Below, in pieces: positions 1 through 7,695 of a stretch of DNA of 36,377 nucleotides. The first letter of the stretch is position 1; each line of letters opens with the position of its first letter. This stretch comes from a virus. The translations under genes and the position numbers were made by a program. The notes under the pieces are model-generated. The model had not been told where the DNA came from and searched no databases. It saw nothing but the letters and a program-made list of their open reading frames with translations. The stretch is from the IMG/VR virus record IMGVR_UViG_3300003410_000016, positions 1,253 to 37,629 of that record. One strand, given 5' to 3'.

Positions 1-453
1 TATACCTTACTAAATCTTACACAACTAGAAGACTGCATAGACGAACTTATTGGGTTTGATAATAAGTATTGCAGTCAGTTTAGAATTCGATGTGGCGTAG
101 ATATCGGAAGGTCTCCGGAAGATAACGAACAAGTGTTTTTAAGTGATTTGCTTAATGCTACAGAAGAAATTTGTAAATCTAAAGGATATACTTTTGAAAG
201 AGAGCCAGAATCAGGCAATAGAGCACATTATCCAGTAAGGATCAACGGCCTAGCTACTAAAATTATACAGTGGCCTAGTGCAGAAACACTAGACTTGAGC
301 GAAGTACAAACAGAAGCAATTGCAGATATATTACCTGGGCAGCCTCCGAGTCCGCTAGTACACCAAGTGTTACTTAGAGACGGCGCAATTAATAAAAGAC
401 TCCCACTACTAGATACAATACCAAAGGAATGGATAGACAATTATGGCAAATAG
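1..453 (+). CDS. Unrecognised protein, C-terminal part (cut by left edge)
   Basis: The reading frame is open from base 1, so the gene begins outside the window; a GTG at 133 is in frame, but the upstream codons continue as sensible protein (for example FDNKYCSQFRIRCGVDIG), so I do not take it as the start. About 150 residues are visible, ending IPKEWIDNYGK. I do not recognise the family, and no metal-binding or nucleotide-binding motif is evident. The end overlaps the start of the next gene by 11 bases, so it belongs to the rightward operon of 2OG-oxygenase-like genes, and a related role is possible but unproven. Confidence 0.7.
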   Translation, partial: YTLLNLTQLEDCIDELIGFDNKYCSQFRIRCGVDIGRSPEDNEQVFLSDLLNATEEICKSKGYTFEREPESGNRAHYPVRINGLATKIIQWPSAETLDLSEVQTEAIADILPGQPPSPLVHQVLLRDGAINKRLPLLDTIPKEWIDNYGK

Positions 454-1252
454 AGGAATTAACGGAACACCGTATTTTGATATGGAACAATATATCGATA
501 TGGAAGGATTTGAAAAGTTACAGCCTGAGATTGTAACAGGCTTCGCTCTAGCAAGAGAATATGCAAAAGAAGCAACTTGGATGACTCCTGGATTTACATT
601 TGAAAATATGAGCTATATTCATAATTGGAAACCTATATACCAAGCACTACAGGAATGGCAACAGTTGCCTGATGATGATCCAATTAAACAAGCTGGTGCA
701 AAAATTATGCCTCAAGACTTTAGTGATTATAAACAGCGTAATATCTTTACTCGTTTTCTAAAAATGGCAATGGGTGCATACGATCCTTACATTTATTATT
801 TCTTATGGGAGGAAGGTAGTTGGGATGACAGAACTGCTGAAAGAACATTAACCGAAGAAGCAAGGTATTTTCCTGAAACAGTCAAATGGGTTGAAGATTT
901 AATCGATCAAAAGATATTTAAACATATTGGCAGAGTTATTTTCTTCCATTGCGATGCAGACGGTATTCCATTCGAACACAGAGATTTGGATGCTAAGAAT
1001 GGTATGAACGAAAGCTTTCCACATAAAAACGAGTTTATACATATTCGTCCTAACACTAAAAAATCATTTTATATATGGGATCCTAAAACTAAGAATAAAA
1101 CATACTTAAATACTAGAGCTGCTTGGTGGAACGATCAAGACTGGCACGGCGGAGAGCGCATTATGGAACAAAGTTATGCATTACGCATTGACGGTGAGTT
1201 TACAGAAGAGTTTCGTAAAACGCTTGGCATTAACAATATAGAGAGTTATTAA
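443..1252 (+). CDS. 2OG-Fe(II) oxygenase-like protein (269 aa)
   Basis: The C-terminal half has the signature of a double-stranded beta-helix dioxygenase: an HxD iron motif at H179/D181 (PFEHRDLD), a distal His at H235 (DWHGGER) and an Arg at R248 suited to binding the 2-oxoglutarate carboxylate. Such enzymes hydroxylate or oxidise a substrate using Fe(II), O2 and 2-oxoglutarate. The N-terminal 160 residues are rich in aromatic and acidic residues and I do not recognise them; they may form a substrate-binding region. The start overlaps the previous gene, with AAAGGA some distance upstream. It is the longest of the seven related proteins here. The substrate is unknown. Confidence 0.75.
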   Translation: MANRGINGTPYFDMEQYIDMEGFEKLQPEIVTGFALAREYAKEATWMTPGFTFENMSYIHNWKPIYQALQEWQQLPDDDPIKQAGAKIMPQDFSDYKQRNIFTRFLKMAMGAYDPYIYYFLWEEGSWDDRTAERTLTEEARYFPETVKWVEDLIDQKIFKHIGRVIFFHCDADGIPFEHRDLDAKNGMNESFPHKNEFIHIRPNTKKSFYIWDPKTKNKTYLNTRAAWWNDQDWHGGERIMEQSYALRIDGEFTEEFRKTLGINNIESY

Positions 1253-1253
1253 T

Positions 1254-1862
1254 ATGAAAATGTATCAAAAATTAAATGTTCCAGAACTACCATTAATTCA
1301 AAAAGAGTTATTAGAATATATTAACAAATATCCCGATAATGTTTTTGACGAGACAGCGACATCAGAATATTGCCACTCAGTAGGTATAAAAGATTTTCCA
1401 ACTCTTAGCGGGTTTTTACTTCCGAGATTAAAACTGCCTTTACAATATACTAATATTTTGATTGTTCCGCCTGTGAGTAACTTTAACATTCATTTAGACG
1501 GGAACAACGAGTTACATCAAAAAGTTGTTATTACTATACCGATAAAAAATTATGAAGAGTCTGTAACACATTGGTATGATCATAAGGATATTAAAGAAGA
1601 ATATATTTGGTCTAAATTTTGTGCAAATGAGCAGCCGCCTTATAATGGATACACAATTAATTTTATTAAGGAAGAAATTGTTTTACAGCCTATTGCAAGT
1701 ACTACCGTCGACAGGATTACTTTAATGAGAGCTGACTGGTATCATGGCGTTGAAAATAGTATGAACGAAAATAGAATAGTAATAGTGATTAGGTGTGGAG
1801 ACACAATGATGGATGAAAATGTTAGTTTTGAAGATCTTATGGAGTTTCAAGATTTAATATGA
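1254..1862 (+). CDS. 2OG-Fe(II) oxygenase-like protein (202 aa)
   Basis: An HxD motif at H80/D82 (NIHLDG) is followed by a distal His at H164 (WYHGVEN) and an Arg at R174, the order and spacing expected of an Fe(II)/2-oxoglutarate dioxygenase of the aspartyl-hydroxylase-like type. The core strand after HxD (VVITIPI) is the usual hydrophobic strand of the jelly roll. It starts one base after the previous stop and its TGA overlaps the next ATG (ATGA), so translation is probably coupled. A second in-frame ATG lies two codons downstream. The substrate cannot be told from the sequence. Confidence 0.72.
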   Translation: MKMYQKLNVPELPLIQKELLEYINKYPDNVFDETATSEYCHSVGIKDFPTLSGFLLPRLKLPLQYTNILIVPPVSNFNIHLDGNNELHQKVVITIPIKNYEESVTHWYDHKDIKEEYIWSKFCANEQPPYNGYTINFIKEEIVLQPIASTTVDRITLMRADWYHGVENSMNENRIVIVIRCGDTMMDENVSFEDLMEFQDLI

Positions 1863-2356
1863 AATATTTAGGCAATTACGCAGACTGGATACAACCAGAA
1901 TGGATCGACTTTATAAAAGATAACGATGGCACATGTCGACCTGGAGGTGGCAGAAATCCTGACAGTGAAGAATTTAGAAAAGCAGCAGAACACGGATACG
2001 ATTTAACACAAACGTATTGGTATATTTACGAGCCCGATACGTTTCCGTTTGATGTTAAGTCGCCTATTCCGTTGGATGGTGAGTTTTTGTGGTGGTTTAT
2101 AAAAATGAATCCAGGTGATAAAATGCCAATGCATAAAGATCCGCATGCTCTTATAGAGAAAAATAGCAAACGCTATTGGATGGCATTACAAGACTACGAA
2201 CCAGGGCATGTGTTTATCTATGAAGATAAACTTGCAACAGGATACAAAAAAGGAGACTTATTTGTATATGACGATAGTAAAGCACTGCACGGTGCATGTA
2301 ATATAGGATGGAGCACAAGAATGATTGCATGTTTTAGCTCTTATGATCTGCAATGA
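1859..2356 (+). CDS. 2OG-Fe(II) oxygenase-like protein, tandem copy 1 (165 aa)
   Basis: A small single-domain protein with an HxD motif at H92/D94 (PMHKDPH), distal H144 (ALHGACNIG) and R154, all in the order expected for Fe(II)/2-oxoglutarate dioxygenases. It is clearly paralogous to the next gene: both start with M(K/N)Y(L/I)GNYADWI and share WWF(I/V)K, EPGH(V/I)F and HG(A/P)(C/A)NIG. The start sits in an ATGA overlap with the previous stop, and its own stop forms another ATGA with the following gene. Conservation of all catalytic positions suggests an active enzyme. Substrate unknown. Confidence 0.75.
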   Translation: MKYLGNYADWIQPEWIDFIKDNDGTCRPGGGRNPDSEEFRKAAEHGYDLTQTYWYIYEPDTFPFDVKSPIPLDGEFLWWFIKMNPGDKMPMHKDPHALIEKNSKRYWMALQDYEPGHVFIYEDKLATGYKKGDLFVYDDSKALHGACNIGWSTRMIACFSSYDLQ

Positions 2357-2384
2357 ATTATATAGGCAATTACGCAGATTGGAT
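1869..2384 (+). repeat. Direct repeat of 22 bases marking a tandem gene duplication
   Basis: Bases 1869-1890 and 2363-2384 differ at one position (GGCAATTACGCAGACTGG versus GGCAATTACGCAGATTGG in the core). They encode the shared GNYADWI near the N-termini of the two neighbouring oxygenase-like genes. The entry spans from the first to the second copy. Confidence 0.8.
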
Positions 2385-2877
2385 TAATGATAATAACATT
2401 ATAGAAATGTTAAACAGTAAACAAGGCGAGAAGACTCCAGTATGGCAACCTGATCGCTGGACAGGCAATGAAACATTAGAAAAGTTTAGAGAAATGGCAA
2501 GACCAGGATACTCAAATAATAAGTGTTTCTTCCATCAGCTTAACGCAGGATCTCCTGAAATGGAAGGATACAACTTTGTGTATCCTGATTTACCAGATAC
2601 TAGAGAATATCAGTTTTGGTGGTTTGTAAAACTATATCCTGGGGAATTTCAAGCAATGCATGTCGATCCGCATTTAACCGAGCTTACTAATTTTGTAAGA
2701 TATACTATGTTCTTACAAGATTGGGAACCTGGTCATATATTTGCGTATGATGACAAAATGCTGTCCAACTATAAGGCAGGCGATTTATACGAATGGAGTG
2801 ATCCTGAGTGCATACATGGGCCTGCTAACATAGGTTACAATCCAAGACTTACATTACAAATTACATTACACGATTAA
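2353..2877 (+). CDS. 2OG-Fe(II) oxygenase-like protein, tandem copy 2 (174 aa)
   Basis: Paralogue of the preceding gene, with iron ligands H103/D105 (AMHVDPH) and H155 (CIHGPANIG) and the co-substrate Arg at R165. The DNA at the start of both genes is still nearly identical over 22 bases, which points to tandem duplication. The gene ends on TTAA, the two stop codons of this gene and the convergent minus-strand gene overlapping in that palindrome; there is no room for a terminator between them. Likely an oxygenase acting in the same pathway as copy 1, perhaps on a related position. Substrate unknown. Confidence 0.75.
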   Translation: MNYIGNYADWINDNNIIEMLNSKQGEKTPVWQPDRWTGNETLEKFREMARPGYSNNKCFFHQLNAGSPEMEGYNFVYPDLPDTREYQFWWFVKLYPGEFQAMHVDPHLTELTNFVRYTMFLQDWEPGHIFAYDDKMLSNYKAGDLYEWSDPECIHGPANIGYNPRLTLQITLHD

Positions 2878-3557
2878 TATAATTTATTAAAAATCTCTGG
2901 GAATGGACAGTCAGGCCAACACTTCGGCAAGTGTACATTCATTGTAAGATTAAAGAAATTTCTGAGATCAATTACGCCGTCAGCTTCTGACTGATCAAAT
3001 CTATAAGAACCTTCGTCTCCAATCATGCCTGCAATTGATTTTCTTTCAATAAAATAATCGTCATGCGGCACAACTGAGTAATAATCAATAATTTTTAAAA
3101 TACCGTCTTTGTTTATAAAGAAACAATGTGGATAGAGTGCTAATTTATAATGTTTACTATTTTTAAATTCTTTTACAACACCATACAATCGATCCTTCCA
3201 ATCAGGAATTTCTTTATCAATTGACCTAGATGGATCAAATATTATTTGCGATAATGTTTCTGTGTTCCATTCTATAAAAACTTTATTATTAGCACGATCA
3301 ATTTCTAAAAGTTTAGGAGTGCAGCTTAAATGTTGTAGCTCTTCTAAAAAACGTACTTCTCTTTCAAAAAAGAAATCTATTATCTCTTGTGTCATTCCAG
3401 GCTGAGAGCCTTGATAATCTTCGTTAATACAATAGTGTTTGCATAAAATATCTTTATTTGGATTCATCAGAGCTGTGTATAACATATTAGATGACGCCGT
3501 TACAGCATCAGCTGTTCTTTTGTAATAATAATTCCAATTACTTGTATTCATAAACAT
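2874..3557 (-). CDS. Kinase-like fold protein, probably inactive (about 227 aa)
   Basis: The middle and C-terminal parts resemble small phosphotransferases of the protein-kinase/APH type: a segment EREVRFLEELQHLSCTPKLL looks like the helix that follows the lysine strand, and LYPHCFFINKDGILKIIDYY resembles a catalytic loop followed by the DFG strand. The usual catalytic Asp of the loop is not seen (Leu-Tyr-Pro-His in its place), though the IDY aspartate that would bind metal is kept. I therefore read it as a pseudokinase or diverged kinase, at moderate to low confidence. Starts at 3566, 3557 and 3551 are all in frame; 3557 is chosen because it mirrors the divergent gene's start. It lies inside the oxygenase cluster but on the opposite strand. 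Confidence 0.55.
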   Translation of the reverse strand: MFMNTSNWNYYYKRTADAVTASSNMLYTALMNPNKDILCKHYCINEDYQGSQPGMTQEIIDFFFEREVRFLEELQHLSCTPKLLEIDRANNKVFIEWNTETLSQIIFDPSRSIDKEIPDWKDRLYGVVKEFKNSKHYKLALYPHCFFINKDGILKIIDYYSVVPHDDYFIERKSIAGMIGDEGSYRFDQSEADGVIDLRNFFNLTMNVHLPKCWPDCPFPEIFNKLY

Positions 3558-3595
3558 ACTTATCATACATTTACAATCGATAAGTATGTTTATGA
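3548..3595. promoter_or_regulatory. Inverted repeat carrying mirrored late-promoter-like octamers at a divergent gene pair
   Basis: Bases 3548-3564 and 3579-3595 form a perfect 17-base inverted repeat (arm GATAAGTATGTTTATGA) around a 14-base spacer. Each arm, read outward, contains GATAAGTA, one mismatch from the T4/cyanophage late-promoter octamer NATAAATA, and the start codons ATGTTTATG. In both directions the last A of the octamer lies exactly six bases before the A of the second ATG (3551 on minus, 3592 on plus), where late transcripts would be expected to begin. This would give leaderless or near-leaderless mRNAs. The promoter role is inferred from position and similarity. Confidence 0.55.
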
Positions 3596-4191
3596 TACAT
3601 AAGTTAAATTTAAAATATAATATAGATGACGCTGTTGAATATTTTAATATATTAAAAACAGACTTTAATTATTTACACTGGGATTATTTGAAACATCATA
3701 ATCAACCGACATTTATTGATGCTAAAAATACAATTGATAGTGTTAATGGCTGGGGACTACAAACAATATACAACGATCCTACATTTCCGTATCACCCTGA
3801 TTTAGACCCGCATGACGAAGGTCCTGAATATTTTAAAGATACTCCAATGGTATTTGGATTCTTTAAGAGATTAAAAAATTTATTAAAACAGCCGTATCGG
3901 TCATTTTTATTTAATTATCCGCCTAACCAAAAATTAGGAAAATGGCATTCTCATAACCGAGACCATGTTACTATTGTAATTCCTATTATAACCAACGACA
4001 AAGTTTGTATAATTAGTCATCAAGAAAATATTCAAACCGTTGTACTAGAAGAAGGCAACGTATACTTATTAGATACAACAAAATACCCTGCTGAATTTCA
4101 AAACAATAGTCAAGGAGAAATAACTATAATAATTATTAGTGTTCTAATAGAATATAAGCAAGAAGTATTAGACATGATAGGAATCATATAA
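3586..4191 (+). CDS. 2OG-oxygenase-fold protein with altered active site (201 aa)
   Basis: The sequence FLFNYPPNQKLGKWHSHNRD followed by HVTIVIPI has the shape of the first iron-binding strands of an Fe(II)/2-oxoglutarate dioxygenase, but the motif is H121-S-H123 rather than HxD. The later strand that normally brings the distal His and the 2-oxoglutarate Arg reads PAEFQNNSQGEITIIIIS, with Glu at about 170 and 178 in those places. So at least three key positions are changed. It may be a non-catalytic partner, or use a different metal or co-substrate. The start at 3586 lies in the inverted repeat; ATG 3592 is the alternative. Its stop overlaps the next start (TAATG). Confidence 0.6.
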   Translation: MFMIHKLNLKYNIDDAVEYFNILKTDFNYLHWDYLKHHNQPTFIDAKNTIDSVNGWGLQTIYNDPTFPYHPDLDPHDEGPEYFKDTPMVFGFFKRLKNLLKQPYRSFLFNYPPNQKLGKWHSHNRDHVTIVIPIITNDKVCIISHQENIQTVVLEEGNVYLLDTTKYPAEFQNNSQGEITIIIISVLIEYKQEVLDMIGII

Positions 4192-4778
4192 TGGATAATC
4201 CTGGCGCAGCCTACGACAGAAGATTACTAACTTTAAAAAGTTGTGCGTTTCTAAATGCATATAGACGCATAAATTTAAAAGAATTAACCGAATCATTAAA
4301 GGACAAACAAGGCTCAGATGTTACCACTGAGCCAAGCCGCTGGAACTTAGATAATAGCGACTATGGAAAAATACATGCTATTTGGAAAGAAGCTAATTTT
4401 AATTCTTCTGCTATGAAGTGGACAAACTACTATCCTGGAGGAGAGTTCTCACAGGAGTTTGTCGATGATGTTGCATTTTATTTACGATTAAAAGGTGTGC
4501 ATCGCGCTTGGATTAGCAGAGTTGATCCCGGATACTATGCTCCGTGGCATTGGGACGTCGATGATAATGAACAGGAATATTTAAAGTATGGTGAGATTAA
4601 ACGCTACAGTATTATGATGGGAGATAAAACTCCCGGACATATTTTTATGCTAGGGGAAGATTATTTGTACGACTGTGTTCAAGGATCAATATTTCGTTGG
4701 AATAATCATAACGAGTGGCACAGTGGCATTAATGCAGGTATGACTCCAAAGTTTATGTTTCACATAATCGGATATTAA
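4191..4778 (+). CDS. 2OG-Fe(II) oxygenase-like protein (195 aa), Arg replaced by Lys
   Basis: Iron ligands are evident: H120/D122 (PWHWDVDD) and H177 (EWHSGINAG). The position ten residues after the distal His, which is Arg in the tandem paralogues at 1859 and 2353, is Lys (K187, MTPKFMF), so binding of 2-oxoglutarate may differ, though Lys can serve the same charge role in some relatives. The PGHIF segment matches the tandem paralogues. It follows the altered oxygenase-fold gene with a one-base overlap, so the two are probably co-translated and could act as a pair. The stop is shared in a TTAA palindrome with the convergent radical SAM gene. Confidence 0.7.
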   Translation: MDNPGAAYDRRLLTLKSCAFLNAYRRINLKELTESLKDKQGSDVTTEPSRWNLDNSDYGKIHAIWKEANFNSSAMKWTNYYPGGEFSQEFVDDVAFYLRLKGVHRAWISRVDPGYYAPWHWDVDDNEQEYLKYGEIKRYSIMMGDKTPGHIFMLGEDYLYDCVQGSIFRWNNHNEWHSGINAGMTPKFMFHIIGY

Positions 4779-6319
4779 TTACTAGTTGACCAACTTAGTT
4801 TTTTATTAATATAATTTTGTACAAAAGTTTTAAACTTAGGATCGTTAGTATCTGTTTGTGACATATTTATATCGTAAATATCTTCATATCGTTCTGCTTC
4901 TGTTAGAACAAATAATCTATCTGATAAGAATGGATTGCAGCCTCGAAGTCCAGTAAAGCCGTTATCTGAATAAAACTCTTGAACTAAACTTTCTGCTTCA
5001 TACCAATTCATAGTGTCGTGATCCCAAATAACAATATCGTTTCTAGTGCTGCCAACGCCGCCTCCTCGAGGAGTAGTAGACTGGAATACTACATTGTTAT
5101 TTTTATCTTTGTATACATTGTAACCTTCGTTTTGTCGTGCTTCTAATTTTACAAGTCCGTTATCAGTTAGTTGCTTTGTAAATCTACTTTGATTAGTAAG
5201 ACTTAGATCATAATCACCAATTTCTAATATGTGAGCACTTGCACTTTGTCTATTCCATTTAGTGTTTAACCAATTAACTGAATCGTACCATGACTCTTTT
5301 GTTTCTCCGGGAATGCCGCAGATAAGTTGTATATTTGCTCGATACCTTTTAGGAGCATGTATATCTGTGTATGCTTGAAATTCTAATAGACCTTCTTTTA
5401 CTTGATCGGGGTCCATGCCTTTACGCACAAGCTTTCCTGCTTCTTGATTGAATGTTTCAAGACCCATGCTATGCCCAAGAAAGCCTAATCTAATGTAAGT
5501 ATCCCAGTGCTCTTTGTGTTTAACAACTAAATCTCCGCGGGCAAACCCGCACATCCAAGGATTATAATTTAACTCGTCTACTGCTTCAGCATATTTTTGT
5601 AATTTTGACGGACGATCATTAAACGTTTCGTCCATAACTCGCCAGTTTTTAATTCCCCATTTTTCATATCCAGTCTGTAGCTGACGCTTAAACTCTTCTT
5701 TGCTTACACTAACATCTTTAGCTTGACCTAACAATGGAAAATTACAATAGCTGCAATTAAACATACATCCTCGTGCAGTTTCAATTTGCGGCATTTCATA
5801 AGGTTTTATAAAATCTCTAGCTTCGTAATCAGTTAAGTAGCTGTCTAATGGCGTAGAAGGATAATGATGCAATCCTCTAATAACACGTTTATCGGTAATA
5901 ACTGTATCAGTTTTTAAAGGCGCACCTAAAGTGCCAATTAAATGTCTGCATAAAGCTAATACTGCATTTTCTCCGTAACTGTCTACCCAATAGTCAACGT
6001 TCTCAGCCGGAGTAACAAGAGCATTTTGTCCTCCTACTACAACAGGTATATCAGGATATTCTTTTTTTAACCAAGCAATAAATTCATTTAAAAACGGGCT
6101 CCATGGATTTAAAAATGCAGTTCCAAAACAAAACATAACAGTACTCGACGATGCACGAGAACGTACAAATTCTTGTAATTCTTCTAGTTTCCAAAATGCA
6201 GTAAAGTCTACTACTTCTGCATCCCAGTCGTGCATCCTTAAATACGTAGCAACTCGATGAGGCCATATGGATCTCTCCCATCGTTTACCAGTAAGTGAAA
6301 AGAATATTACATTATTCAT
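4775..6319 (-). CDS. B12-binding-type radical SAM protein (514 aa)
   Basis: The N-terminal 150 residues have the layout of a cobalamin-binding Rossmann domain (IFFSLTGKRWERSIWPHRVA, then VVVGGQNALVTPAENVDYWV), as in B12-dependent radical SAM methyltransferases and BchE/HpnP-like enzymes. The radical SAM cluster motif CxxxCxxC is C185/C189/C192 (RGCMFNCSYC), with GIPGETKESW later in the barrel. No DxHxxG cobalamin ligand motif is evident, so B12 may bind base-off or the domain may be degenerate. About 120 C-terminal residues are unassigned. Such enzymes methylate or rearrange unactivated carbons. The start overlaps the upstream minus-strand gene as ATGA. Confidence 0.8.
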   Translation of the reverse strand: MNNVIFFSLTGKRWERSIWPHRVATYLRMHDWDAEVVDFTAFWKLEELQEFVRSRASSSTVMFCFGTAFLNPWSPFLNEFIAWLKKEYPDIPVVVGGQNALVTPAENVDYWVDSYGENAVLALCRHLIGTLGAPLKTDTVITDKRVIRGLHHYPSTPLDSYLTDYEARDFIKPYEMPQIETARGCMFNCSYCNFPLLGQAKDVSVSKEEFKRQLQTGYEKWGIKNWRVMDETFNDRPSKLQKYAEAVDELNYNPWMCGFARGDLVVKHKEHWDTYIRLGFLGHSMGLETFNQEAGKLVRKGMDPDQVKEGLLEFQAYTDIHAPKRYRANIQLICGIPGETKESWYDSVNWLNTKWNRQSASAHILEIGDYDLSLTNQSRFTKQLTDNGLVKLEARQNEGYNVYKDKNNNVVFQSTTPRGGGVGSTRNDIVIWDHDTMNWYEAESLVQEFYSDNGFTGLRGCNPFLSDRLFVLTEAERYEDIYDINMSQTDTNDPKFKTFVQNYINKKLSWSTSN

Positions 6320-6969
6320 ATATTGCTCTCAAATTTAAATTCGTTAGGAACTATAGATTTTAATTCTTCTAACGATGACTGTTCTACATCAAAATAAACC
6401 GATGTTTCAGATTGTTTAAAATTACTTATAGTTTTATTTTTAGACGCACGGTTTAACCAAACACTCATAGTATTATCAAAACTATACCTAGGATTGCTGC
6501 CGCCGGCTGTTATTTTTACAGACACAGAATCATTTAATACATTGCGTGTTAATAATTTTCGAACTACTAGCTGCATCCGAGTATGCTCGCCTACACTAAT
6601 TGCAGTGTGCAATCTTCCTGCATCCATTTCGTACCATACTCCGTCTTTTACAAGTTTATGCATTTGTTGATTATCAAGATCAATAAGGTAGTCTTGATCT
6701 CCTGACAAATTTAAATGATACCTATCGTCGATGTCAGCATGTTGTGTGTAACAACTAGGCGACTCCATTACAATAATTCTTGCTTGTCCAGTGTCAATAG
6801 GAAGGCTATTCCAAATACTTTCCCACACTGTGTTTTTATATTCTTCTAATAATACCCAAGGATCATAAAAAAAGTCTCCAGAAGGTGCTGTTAAATCGTG
6901 CTTTCCTTTTTCAAGTAATGGCATGTCATCAATAGATGCAGTATATGGTGTTTTAACAAGCATATGCAT
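6316..6969 (-). CDS. 2OG-Fe(II) oxygenase-like protein with extra C-terminal segment (about 217 aa)
   Basis: From the ATG at 6969, the iron-binding HxD is H77/D79 (YTQHADIDD), the distal His is H121 (GRLHTAISVG) and the 2-oxoglutarate Arg is R131. The catalytic part ends near residue 140; about 75 further residues are not part of the usual fold and are unassigned. A longer frame begins at TTG 6978, but ATG 6969 or 6963 is more credible, and 6963 sits six bases after a late-promoter-like octamer. Translation is coupled to the B12-type radical SAM gene by an ATGA overlap, so the two may act on the same substrate. Confidence 0.72.
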   Translation of the reverse strand: MHMLVKTPYTASIDDMPLLEKGKHDLTAPSGDFFYDPWVLLEEYKNTVWESIWNSLPIDTGQARIIVMESPSCYTQHADIDDRYHLNLSGDQDYLIDLDNQQMHKLVKDGVWYEMDAGRLHTAISVGEHTRMQLVVRKLLTRNVLNDSVSVKITAGGSNPRYSFDNTMSVWLNRASKNKTISNFKQSETSVYFDVEQSSLEELKSIVPNEFKFESNI

Positions 6970-7013
6970 ATTTACCAAGACTAAGTTAACTACGCATATT
7001 TCTTGGTAAATAT
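6968..7013. promoter_or_regulatory. Second inverted repeat with mirrored late-promoter-like octamers at a divergent gene pair
   Basis: Bases 6968-6980 and 7001-7013 are a perfect 13-base inverted repeat (arm TCTTGGTAAATAT) around a 20-base spacer. Each arm contains GGTAAATA, one mismatch from NATAAATA, and in both directions the last A of this octamer is six bases before the A of an ATG (6963 on minus, 7018 on plus). The same geometry is found at the repeat around 3548-3595 although the arm sequences differ. I infer two back-to-back late-type promoters giving leaderless messages. Confidence 0.55.
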
Positions 7014-7017
7014 CATT

Positions 7018-7695
7018 ATGAATCTAACTATAGATAAAAAATGGAAGCGTATAGGCATTAGTTTAAGCGGGGGTGCTGATAGTGCATTGCTTGCATATCT
7101 TGTATTGTCACAAACCAATGCCGACATATATTTTACTACACAAATACGCTTATGGAAAACTAGGCCGTGGCAACGTTATATTGCACAGGAAGTAGTAGAA
7201 TGGTTCCGTAATCGTTTTGATAATCGTATAGAGCACATAGAAGGGTTTATTCCGCCCGAAATGGAAGAACCGCATACAACGTATATTACAGACGAGTACG
7301 AAAAAACAAAACCAGGTAACAGAATTATACTTAGAGCACATAACGAGTTTATTGCACATACACATAAGTTGGATGCGTGGTTTGCAGGTGTTAACAAAAA
7401 TCCAGACATAGATATTCCAGGTGCATTAGCAGAACGTAACGAAGGTGTGTTGCCATTACACACTACACATATGGGAGTTGACATTTGTCATCCTTTCGTG
7501 TATACTACTAAAGACTGGATCATTAAACAATACTATGATAACAACATAGAAGATTTATTAAATTTAACACGTAGCTGCGAAGGAGAATTTGCAGAGTTAG
7601 ATTATACAACATACACACCTAGGCAATTTGTTCCTATATGCAATGAATGTTTTTGGTGTAAGGAAAGAGAGTGGGCTATTGAACAAGTCAAATAG
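7018..7695 (+). CDS. PP-loop ATP pyrophosphatase, QueC-like (225 aa)
   Basis: The N-terminus carries the PP-loop SLSGGADSALLAYL (SGGxDS at residues 17-22), which binds ATP and activates a carboxyl or carbonyl by adenylation. The C-terminus has TRSCEG followed by CNECFWCKERE, a Cys cluster like the zinc site of QueC (7-cyano-7-deazaguanine synthase); the length also matches QueC. Without its QueD/QueE/FolE partners here I would not call it preQ0 synthesis; ATP-dependent amidation, ligation or thiolation in the neighbouring pathway is as likely. The ATG at 7018 is chosen over TTG 7003, which lies inside the inverted repeat. The next gene starts within its last codons. Confidence 0.75.
   Translation: MNLTIDKKWKRIGISLSGGADSALLAYLVLSQTNADIYFTTQIRLWKTRPWQRYIAQEVVEWFRNRFDNRIEHIEGFIPPEMEEPHTTYITDEYEKTKPGNRIILRAHNEFIAHTHKLDAWFAGVNKNPDIDIPGALAERNEGVLPLHTTHMGVDICHPFVYTTKDWIIKQYYDNNIEDLLNLTRSCEGEFAELDYTTYTPRQFVPICNECFWCKEREWAIEQVK

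Noticed and set aside
4864-4871. Exact TATAAATA octamer on the minus strand
   Set aside because: It lies near the 3' end of the B12-type radical SAM gene, with no minus-strand gene start closely downstream, so it is probably a chance match.
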